Source of the DNA: Enoplolaimus lenunculus
Taxonomy: Eukaryota > Nematoda > Enoplea > Enoplida > Thoracostomopsidae
NCBI GenBank assembly: GCA_030248215.1
Contig: JASANG010003018.1
Coordinates: forward strand, 124,001-188,000
DNA length: 64,000 nucleotides
Direction: 5' to 3'
Below, piece after piece: positions 57,067 through 64,000 of this stretch. The translations under genes and the position numbers were made by a program. Positions within the stretch are counted from its first letter, which is position 1; each line of letters opens with the position of its first letter. Below the pieces are notes generated by a model. The model did no database searches and was not told the DNA's origin. It saw only the letters and a list, made by a program, of their open reading frames with translations.

Positions 57067-57818
57067 GGCGAATTGGAAGTGAAAATCCCCGGGGTAAAGA
57101 GACGAAAATTGGGAAAAACGGTCAGAAATTGGTGAAATTGGTATACTTAGGAACTACTGTGTTCGTAAGTACCGGGTTAAAATTTGAAACGGAACGGTTA
57201 CAGGCATCGGCAGTATTGGTCAAAAACATCTGAAAAATTGTCAAAAATTCAGTTGTTTTTGGACCTGGCGACGTGAAAAGGTGCGAGAAAGGCAAAAAGG
57301 ATACGGCATTGGACTCAGGGTATATCAAGGACGAAAGTAAACCCTTAACACTCACGCTATAAGGGTTTACGGAAATTTCGGTTGGTGCCGGCACGAGATC
57401 TAGGTACTTGTAACAAGTAGCTAGCTAATAAGGAGCAATCTCGGGTGAAAACCGGAGCTGAAAGTTTGCCTGACGCGAGATAGCGGCTGGCAAACGTGAA
57501 CAGAAGTTGAAAAGGAGTTCAAGGAACGATTCAGGAACATTTTGCTTGGGGCTACGCCGCAAGTTTTTAAATCGGGTGCCGTATTCAGTGACTGAATAGG
57601 GCTGTTGAACAGAATCTCAGGAGTAGCTAAGCGAAAAGGTCGAAAAATCGTCGAAGGTGCTTGGGGCTGAAATATTTAGGAACTGTATAGTTCGTAAATA
57701 CCCAGAGCACGTTCTTGAAAGAAATTTTGAACCGAGCGAAAAGTTTTGGGCCAAAAATTACGAAAAATTGGCCGAATTGAAAAGTGGTGTTTTATATATA
57801 TAAAACACAATAACACTG

Positions 57819-59675
57819 GTGTGGGAAATAGTTTACGGAGATTGGCTGAAAGTGCGATTTCGGAGAAGGAGAATGCCGTTGTACAGGACCCCGACTACGG
57901 CGGTAGAACAGGAATCAGTAGCAAGGGCTACGGCGCGTGAAAGCAGGGTGACAACACGAAGTATGTCACGCGAGCTTCAGGCGGAACAGGGCAAGGAAAT
58001 CGAAGAGATTTCGTTACCGAGTACAATGTGTCGTCAGGAATCACTTGAATCAGTATTCCAGACGAATGGGAACGGCATATCCGGGCAATCGACTATGATT
58101 GCGCGAGGAGCACAGGCGACGGAGATAAGGGCGCCGGGTCTAACGATGTTAGACGCGCAGCATACCGGAATGAGAGCGCAAGAGGATACAGGCATACGGC
58201 AAGGGAGTCATAGACTCGCTTATGCATCGGAGGGAAGCATAGGACATGGCGGTGTTGTAGATTCAGGCATGTCCTATCCTCGGATGACAGCGGAATATCA
58301 GAACGAGAGACAGGATCTGGAGGATTCGGGCGTATGTCGACCAGAACCGAGATACGCATTACCGAACCCGGCTATGATGGAAGGAAATAGTTCGGAAACA
58401 GGTATGAGATGGACTCAGGCATATAGCGGGACGGAGCCGTCGCGCGGGATAAATATGATTAGGCCGCATCCACAATTAGAAATGGATGGGCCGTTGGCAA
58501 ACTGGTCGGTGGAACAACGCATGTCCATGGGGCATGGGTTACAGCGACAACAGGCTTCCACCCAGGTGCAAGGAATAGGAGCACGGAGCCAGGATAGTGT
58601 GAAGGTGGTGGAAGAAGATAGAGGTCGCAGTCCGGGGGTGCCTCAAGCACGCTCGAGAGCGACGTCTATTCAGGAATCAGAAGAGGAGGATGATGAAATC
58701 AAGGAATTGACTCGGGTATTTGAACGAGGATTGAAATCGAAACATAGTGAGAAGTTTCGAAAATTGTGGAGTAAATTGGAAGGTGAAATGGGTCAGAGGC
58801 CGGAGTCAAGGCAGAGTCACAGATCAGGCAGAGTTAGTTGGATGTCGAATAAGGACGAAGTTAACCGGCAATCTGTGACGAAGGAGTACCGGGAAGCTAC
58901 GCGAATGCATGGAGCAGGGGAACAAGCCTGCTCGATGTCGATGGGAAATCAGGAGTTGCCGAAAGGAGGGGTGGCACCCCACCCTGTCCCTATGGGTTAC
59001 CGACAGGCGAGTTACCCGGTGTTGACCCAACCATTGGCGGGAAATGCGTATCAAGCATTTCCGGCGCAACCAGGAGTGGCTCCGCAAGCGAACGCAAGTT
59101 GGCAAGAACCCGTCATGCAAACACCGAGGATGACGGGTTTCGCGGAGATGCCACAGTTACAGGCAATGGGGAATATGGCAAATCGGGTACCACAGCATAT
59201 GGGGTACGCGAATCAGGGTGCACCACAGATCGTGGTGAAAATGCCGCAGAAATTGCCGTTGCAAAATTTCGAAGGCAAGTCAGACTTTGGAATTTGGTAC
59301 AGGAAATTTGAACGGGTGATGCAAACGGCTAAAATTGTCGACAGCGAGTCCAAAATAAATCACTTCAGGAATCATGTGAAAGGACTGGCTGACCAATATT
59401 TGGATATTTTGGAAGAGCGGTATGGACCATACGGCTCAGAGGAGTTCGGGCAATTAGTGCGCGAATTCCAGGAAAGGTTTGGAGAATCGACGGACCTGTC
59501 GAATAGAATGGCAGCGTTCCAGAGGATCAGGCAAAAAGGGGACGTGAGCGAATACGCTGACGAGCTGCAGCTTTACCGGGAAAAAAATTTGAGGAACAGG
59601 TTGGGAAAAAGGGGGAAAAAGGGGCATTTTTTTGCATACACTACTTGTAACCACCTCATCCCCGGAAACAAATAG
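57819..59675 (+). CDS. Gag-like reading frame of the retroelement
   Basis: Open frame of about 618 codons. The first ~450 residues are polar, rich in Gln, Arg, Ser and Met, with an acidic run near residue 287 (ESEEEDDEIKEL). From about residue 475 to 590 it resembles the retrotransposon Gag core: LPLQNFEGKSDFGIWYRKF, later ADQYLDILEERYGPYG, then QERFGESTDLSNRMAAFQRI. That layout (short WxxxF-type start, helical body, Q-rich helix) is typical of Ty3-type Gag proteins, which form the capsid of the intracellular particle. No zinc-knuckle was noticed. The 22-bp palindrome and the stem-loop leader lie immediately upstream. Confidence 0.6.
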   Translation: MWEIVYGDWLKVRFRRRRMPLYRTPTTAVEQESVARATARESRVTTRSMSRELQAEQGKEIEEISLPSTMCRQESLESVFQTNGNGISGQSTMIARGAQATEIRAPGLTMLDAQHTGMRAQEDTGIRQGSHRLAYASEGSIGHGGVVDSGMSYPRMTAEYQNERQDLEDSGVCRPEPRYALPNPAMMEGNSSETGMRWTQAYSGTEPSRGINMIRPHPQLEMDGPLANWSVEQRMSMGHGLQRQQASTQVQGIGARSQDSVKVVEEDRGRSPGVPQARSRATSIQESEEEDDEIKELTRVFERGLKSKHSEKFRKLWSKLEGEMGQRPESRQSHRSGRVSWMSNKDEVNRQSVTKEYREATRMHGAGEQACSMSMGNQELPKGGVAPHPVPMGYRQASYPVLTQPLAGNAYQAFPAQPGVAPQANASWQEPVMQTPRMTGFAEMPQLQAMGNMANRVPQHMGYANQGAPQIVVKMPQKLPLQNFEGKSDFGIWYRKFERVMQTAKIVDSESKINHFRNHVKGLADQYLDILEERYGPYGSEEFGQLVREFQERFGESTDLSNRMAAFQRIRQKGDVSEYADELQLYREKNLRNRLGKRGKKGHFFAYTTCNHLIPGNK

Positions 59676-59689
59676 ACATTTTTAGGACC

Positions 59690-60467
59690 GCGGCGCCTTG
59701 GCCGTCGAGGTCCGGAGCAGACTTGACGCAGCGGGCACTTTAAATGGAAGGGAAAAGGGAGACAAAGGAGGAGGAGAAGGTGGAGAGATTGGGTGAGCGC
59801 ACCGCCACAGACAGGGAAATACGCGGCGGGAGCGCGCGGGGAGGGCGCGGGGAGAGCGAGCGCGCGGGGCCCGGGCGGAGCGGAGGGACAGGGCAGCACT
59901 CAGGACAGCTGAGCACTGCAGCACAGGGAGCGGGGGGGGAAAGAGAGAGAAAAAAGAAAAAAGGCGAATCGGGGGCGACACGCATACGACAGGGACAAAC
60001 ACACAGCAAAAGAGAATACACAGAAAGCAGGAAGAGAGAGGGCAAGGGGAGAGGAGGGAAGCAAGGGGAAAACAAGGAGAGGGAAAGAAAAAGGGGGGCA
60101 GAGAGAGGGGAGGGAAGGGGGCGCGCCCCTCGACACCGACGGACAAAGAAAACGCAAACCCCACCCGAAAAACACCGAACCCAACAAACCAATAAGCCAC
60201 CGAAAACACCAACGAAACCTACGAGAACCAAACCGAGAAAAAAAAAGAACAAGGACAGGGACAGGAGACAGGACAAAAGGAAAACCAGGCCCGCACCCCG
60301 GGACCATCGCCAACAACGACGGCACAGAGGAAAAGGGCACACAGAAGAAAAAGACAACGAAAAATCCAGTAGCATCAACCAAAAAAAACGAAACAAAAAA
60401 AAAAAAAAAAAAAAACCCACACAGCGGATCTGCGTCAGTGTCACAGAGGAAGCTAATGTAAGCGGAG
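59690..60467 (+). repeat. Purine-rich low-complexity DNA with a poly(A) run
   Basis: Long GGGAGAG/AAGAGAGAAAAA-type sequence, then an A-rich part ending in a run of about 20 A at 60393-60415. Open frames on both strands here are what biased composition gives, not evidence of genes. The stretch separates the Gag-like frame from the coiled-coil frame and may be the leader of a second unit. Confidence 0.65.
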
Positions 60468-62930
60468 ATGGAGGTCTCAGAGGCACCTACATCGTCAGCA
60501 AGCCGGGGGGCGTCGACGGCGACGTCACCTGTGGACAAAACAGACGGCAAGAAAAAGAAATGGAAAAAGAAGGAGGATGTAGTAGAGGTGAATTTGGATG
60601 GCTCAAGTGAGGACGAGCGAATGGATACAGGAACGACGGAGAAAGGAGCAGAGCGGATGGATATTCCATCGGCTAAGCCAGGTGTGGACCAGTTGTGCAC
60701 ACCGGAGGCGGAAGGAAAAGGAAAAGGAGTAGGAAAAGGGAAACAGTTGGTGGGTAGCGGAAGCGCATTGGACAGCGCTTCGGTTACGACTATTAAAAAG
60801 GAATGGAGAGTGCTGGATCCGGAGGCGTATCAGGAGGGGAAGTACCCACGGATGCCGACGGATACTTCATCGGTCGTGGAAGGTTCGCCTTTCCTAGCGC
60901 AGCCGTGTGTAACTCCCCCTCCACCGCCGTTGCCGAAAGGAATGTACTGGGCAGAGATGGTACCGGACCCTCCGAAAGCAGGGTCGGGTGTAGCAGAGTA
61001 TAGTCCGGCATTGTTTCTCGAGGAAGCATTGAAGCGGGACATCGAGAACAGGCAATTACAGGATAAGGAGTTGATTGCAAGGCTGAAGGCAGCGTTGACT
61101 AGAATGTACCCACCAGGGGGATTCGGAGTCGCGGAAATCGAGAGCTCGTACGCGATGGTACAGGCAAATGTACGGGATTTAGAAGGAAATTGGACGCTGC
61201 GGAAGGAGACGGATATTGAGGCAATGTCCATGGCTAATAAGCTACGGGCATATCAGGAGTTCGCTGTGGAAGCGTGGAGAGATTTGATGGGTTACGCGGA
61301 ACGCGTAACGCAGAACCGGAAAAGGATTGTAGAATTGGAAACAGCGGTTTTAGCGGCTGGAGACCAGCGGCAGAGGGCTCACGAGCATGTGTCCGGTGCG
61401 GAACAGCTGGTGAGGCGGACAGAGGAAAAGGTTAAGGAGAAGGAAACCGAGCGTCAGGCGATGATGGAAAAGTTGAATAAGGCACTGGAAGAGGTTATGA
61501 CGCTCGTCGGTGAAAAGAGGCAGCTGGAGAACCAGGTGCAGGAATTGACCGAGGAAAATGACAAGTTGAGAAAGGGAGCCGCTCTCGATAGAGGGGAAGA
61601 GTCACCGGAGCCGTCCGACGATAGGACGTCTGCGAGTCAACAGGGAGCGTTCAAGAGACCGAGATCTCTAACGCCGGGACGTGCACGGAAGACGGTGCGC
61701 ATGGATGTTGAGGAGGTAGAGTTGTCCGGCGGCACAGAGGATGAAGTAGCGTCGGTTCAGGTAATAGGCGAAAAGGATGTGCCGAGGACAACGTTCGTAC
61801 AAAGGAGACCAGAGGCGCGAGGTCAAACGGCCTGGCAGATTGTGCAGCGGACAAGACGACCCGGGAGAGGCATAATCGCTTTTCCGGATATGGTCATCTT
61901 GCCAAGGGGGCACATGTTGGTAAACTATAAGTTTGGTTATCAACAGGTGTTGCATGCGAATTATTTTGAAGGCAACGATTCGCCGGAACAGCCGGGTGTA
62001 GGGTTACCGAAGGATGTGTTGCGGCATTTAGCGGTCCACTGGGCGACGGCAGCAATCAAGGCGTTCGAATTTTATTTGAAAAAGGAGGCCTTGATATCGG
62101 AATGGTTGGAGTGCCTGAATTATGCGGAGCGCGGCTTAGCGGCGTGTTTATTCCGCACGGTGGATATAGAGCCACAAGTGTATCAGGCGGTGATGAGATG
62201 GTTCGCGAGGATAGTGAGAGAAACGGCGGCACGTGCAGTGGTCACGCGCGGTCTGCAGTGGGGACGAGCACCGGCGGATTTCTTTGTACCGCTGTCGCCC
62301 CACGTAATTATGCAACTGTTCGACAAGGCAAAGGATCCGCAAGTAAAAAGGACAAGGCCCATGATTATGGCCCGGGCATATGCGAACCAAAAGTATTGGA
62401 CGCTCGGGAATAAGCTAGAACGGGAGAACCTAAAGGCAATGGAGCCGGAGGATTCCACAGTAAGGGCAGAAATGCGATTGCAGTTGCTGCCGTTACAAAA
62501 AGATGTGCAGAAGGAAACGGAAAAGGTGCTGGCAGTGAGTACGCTGCGAGCTATAGCGAATTTGTCGCTATGGTTTCCGGAGGCATATCCATACCCGGAG
62601 AATAAAAGGGAAGCAGAGTTGCCAGAGTTGGCACCGGATGAGGAATCGAGAAGGCAACTGGTGGATATGGTACAGGATTACGACCGGAAGGAGACGGAGG
62701 AATTGGCTAGGATCGCCGAAGTGAACAGGAGAGCCCTGGACTTGTGTCGAGGACACCTGTTCGATGACCGGGAGAATGCGGCTCGGGGACCGGAGCCAAT
62801 GGATACACAGGTAGCAGGGCAAGAAGGAGTACAGCCGGGTCCGAGCAAAGCTCGTACGCGATCTGAAGCGCAGGCGGAAGCGGCCGGCGTGCAGGCGGAG
62901 GAGAAAAGGAAGATGGACTTGAACCGGTGA
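60468..62930 (+). CDS. 820-residue coiled-coil protein of unknown family in the element
   Basis: Long uninterrupted frame. Order of parts: a Lys-rich N-terminus (KKKKWKKKEDVVEV near residue 30), a Pro-rich patch (CVTPPPPPLPKGMYWAEMVP near 150), a helical region with heptad-like Lys/Glu/Leu content at about 180-370 (EKVKEKETERQAMMEKLNKA), an acidic and basic linker, then a more ordered region at about 460-700 with aromatic residues (VNYKFGYQQVLHANYFEG, HWATAAIKAFEFYLKKE). The tail is charged. I do not recognise it. Codon use and purine bias match the Gag-like frame upstream, so it is read as part of the same element or a close relative. It could act as a second structural protein; that is a guess. 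Confidence 0.5.
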   Translation: MEVSEAPTSSASRGASTATSPVDKTDGKKKKWKKKEDVVEVNLDGSSEDERMDTGTTEKGAERMDIPSAKPGVDQLCTPEAEGKGKGVGKGKQLVGSGSALDSASVTTIKKEWRVLDPEAYQEGKYPRMPTDTSSVVEGSPFLAQPCVTPPPPPLPKGMYWAEMVPDPPKAGSGVAEYSPALFLEEALKRDIENRQLQDKELIARLKAALTRMYPPGGFGVAEIESSYAMVQANVRDLEGNWTLRKETDIEAMSMANKLRAYQEFAVEAWRDLMGYAERVTQNRKRIVELETAVLAAGDQRQRAHEHVSGAEQLVRRTEEKVKEKETERQAMMEKLNKALEEVMTLVGEKRQLENQVQELTEENDKLRKGAALDRGEESPEPSDDRTSASQQGAFKRPRSLTPGRARKTVRMDVEEVELSGGTEDEVASVQVIGEKDVPRTTFVQRRPEARGQTAWQIVQRTRRPGRGIIAFPDMVILPRGHMLVNYKFGYQQVLHANYFEGNDSPEQPGVGLPKDVLRHLAVHWATAAIKAFEFYLKKEALISEWLECLNYAERGLAACLFRTVDIEPQVYQAVMRWFARIVRETAARAVVTRGLQWGRAPADFFVPLSPHVIMQLFDKAKDPQVKRTRPMIMARAYANQKYWTLGNKLERENLKAMEPEDSTVRAEMRLQLLPLQKDVQKETEKVLAVSTLRAIANLSLWFPEAYPYPENKREAELPELAPDEESRRQLVDMVQDYDRKETEELARIAEVNRRALDLCRGHLFDDRENAARGPEPMDTQVAGQEGVQPGPSKARTRSEAQAEAAGVQAEEKRKMDLNR

Positions 62931-63003
62931 GCGAGGGGGAGTTCGACGTGCTGGAAGAAGCAGGCCAACTCCGTCTCCGGAGAAGCAACAAAAGAAACCG
63001 GCG

Positions 63004-63819
63004 GTGACGCTACAGACGAAGAAAGAGGAACCGCGGGCGGAGGGGTATGTGACGCCTCCGCCGGCAGAGAAAGAGGGGTCAGAAGGGAAACTGACGCCAA
63101 GGAGGTCACCACGGATACAGAAGCAAGAGGAGGCGAAGGAGCAGGAGAAGTCGAAAGAGCTGTTATGGGAGGAGTTGATAAAACTGCAACCTAAAAAGGT
63201 GCGGTCGCAGTCAGAGGCAGAAGAAAAACCGAGCACGAGTCTGGGTCAGCCACCGGCACCGGGATATATCGCGGTGCGAGGGCCGGATGGAAAATTGAAA
63301 TGGAGGTTTGACAAGGATGCGAGGAGAAGGGCAATGGCCCAGAGGGCGCGCGTTAGTCCGAAGAGACCAACGGGCGGATATGTACGACCGGCTGCAGGGT
63401 CGGTGGTGAGTAAAATCGGACCGAGGCAGGCGAATCCGGTGTATAGTGCATCGGCTGTGCGATCACAGACAGCGCCTGGGTACCGGGGATCTGGAGCGGT
63501 AGCGCAGAGGGTGGCTGGTAGTCCACCAGCTGGGTCGTCAGGGGTACGGCCACGTGTCCGGCAAGTGTCGGACGAGCGGTACCCTGTACGAGTTGGCGGT
63601 CGCGTGGGACAACCGCAAGTGGCGCCTGGACGTGGCTACTACAATCAACAAGTGGAGAATGTACGACAGGCGATGCGAGAAAGTCGGCAAGTAGAACGAC
63701 AGCAGCAGCAACAACGGGCGTCGCGATCGGTGGGGCGCGACAATCAGTGGGTGACGCAGGAAGAATTGGACGCCTATTACGCAGACGTCCCTCGTGAGCT
63801 GCGGCGAAGGCACTTTTAA
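63004..63819 (+). CDS. Basic Arg/Gln/Pro-rich reading frame, unknown
   Basis: About 270 codons; the start is uncertain because the first codon taken here is GTG. The product is strongly basic, low in hydrophobic residues, with PPPAEKEGSEGKLTPRRSPR near the start, then many Arg-Gly and Pro-Gly pairs, and a Gln run (VERQQQQQRASRSVGR) near the end. Such composition is typical of nucleic-acid-binding tails of structural proteins in retroelements; no fold is recognisable. Confidence 0.4.
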   Translation: MTLQTKKEEPRAEGYVTPPPAEKEGSEGKLTPRRSPRIQKQEEAKEQEKSKELLWEELIKLQPKKVRSQSEAEEKPSTSLGQPPAPGYIAVRGPDGKLKWRFDKDARRRAMAQRARVSPKRPTGGYVRPAAGSVVSKIGPRQANPVYSASAVRSQTAPGYRGSGAVAQRVAGSPPAGSSGVRPRVRQVSDERYPVRVGGRVGQPQVAPGRGYYNQQVENVRQAMRESRQVERQQQQQRASRSVGRDNQWVTQEELDAYYADVPRELRRRHF

Positions 63820-64000
63820 TGGATCGGTAATGAACTTTTGACTGTATTTTGGGGTTAATAAGGTGTTGTTCGGGGGTGATGCTACGGGGTGCTGGGGTTG
63901 TTACTGGTACGCCGGGTCTTTTATGGTAAACTAATCGTGGATGGATTTTATTGGGTGTTAGTACTTGGGTCGCTAGTTGGTAATGGTTGTCGGGGGTAAT
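63820..64000 (+). other. GT-rich right edge, unassigned
   Basis: The last 180 bases are G- and T-rich with no recognised feature; the element probably continues beyond the window. Confidence 0.3.

Larger units (their letters stand above)
55690..57808 (+). other. Leader rich in consecutive stem-loops
   Basis: At least a dozen strong inverted repeats lie in series before the Gag-like frame: 55690-55747 (14-bp arms), four GGG-loop hairpins at 56081-56227, 56781-56812, 56856-56878, 56948-56979, 57023-57045, 57144-57171, 57337-57370 (11-bp arms), 57401-57424, 57464-57495, 57544-57562, 57582-57598, 57673-57700 and a 22-bp palindrome at 57787-57808, eleven bases before the frame starts. Several come in related copies whose arms differ in a paired way. 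This is seen directly; a role as folded RNA, for example in packaging or translation control of the element, is inference. Confidence 0.7.
55300..64000 (+). mobile_element. Large LTR-retrotransposon-like element or nest, cut by the window edge
   Basis: From about 55.3 kb the sequence turns GC-richer and purine-rich on the plus strand and stays so to the window end. Parts seen in order are a structured leader (55.69-57.81), a Gag-like frame (57.82-59.68), a purine-rich low-complexity stretch with a poly(A) run (59.7-60.42), a long coiled-coil frame (60.47-62.93) and a basic Arg/Gln-rich frame (63.0-63.82). LTR boundaries, primer site, protease, reverse transcriptase and integrase were not found. 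Family: Ty3-like by the Gag resemblance only. Long open frames suggest it is not very old. Whether it is one element or several nested ones, and whether it is whole, cannot be judged here. Confidence 0.55.

Noticed and set aside
59740-60700. Long open frames on both strands (basic Lys/Glu/Arg-rich on plus, Phe/Leu/Ser/Pro-rich on minus)
   Set aside because: Purine-rich low-complexity DNA keeps several frames open at once; neither product has domain-like content.

Overview
The window looks like nuclear DNA of an animal, most likely a nematode or a close relative. The host genes are broken by spliceosomal introns with GT...AG ends and often TTTCAG acceptors. Intergenic DNA is AT-rich and crowded with short non-autonomous transposons, and TTAGGC hexamers, the classical nematode telomere unit, recur at about twenty places. 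The clade is not resolved; a nematomorph or other ecdysozoan is not excluded.

Layout. 1-5 kb: AT-rich DNA with four copies of a palindromic TA-flanked MITE and a 0.6 kb inverted-repeat element. 5.4-6.5 kb (minus): a tentative two-exon gene for a 60-residue membrane protein. 6.9-10.5 kb (plus): a two-exon rhodopsin-type GPCR with a very long, glutamine-rich third cytoplasmic loop. 10.5-16.8 kb: repeats only. 16.8-39.4 kb (plus): a seven-exon tropomodulin-like gene of about 264 residues. Nested on the minus strand in its 15 kb fourth intron (24.8-30.5 kb) is a five-exon GPR1/FUN34/YaaH (acetate/succinate transporter) gene whose exons join in frame to 285 residues. 40.6-43.6 kb (minus): a two-exon secreted cysteine-rich protein with GCC2/GCC3-type modules. 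Immediately upstream lie twelve tandem 80-bp units, each carrying a copy of that gene's start-codon region. 44.5-55.2 kb: MITEs, tRNA-derived repeats, TTAGGC-bearing repeats, ATATCCGG foldbacks, and two possible isolated exons (49.7 kb minus, 52.3 kb plus).

From about 55.3 kb to the right edge composition shifts sharply to GC- and purine-rich. This block reads as one large LTR-retrotransposon-like element or a nest of such elements. It has a 2.1 kb leader made largely of consecutive stem-loops, a Gag-like reading frame, a purine-rich low-complexity stretch, a long coiled-coil reading frame of unknown family and a basic Arg/Gln-rich frame. No protease, reverse transcriptase or integrase is visible before the window ends.

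The most unusual signals are the stem-loop leader, where copies of the same hairpin differ by compensating changes on both arms; the nested transporter of a family best known from microbes; the 80-bp amplification of a gene's start region; and TTAGGC arrays that belong to dispersed transposon-like units rather than to a chromosome end. The host genes show no obvious shared pathway.
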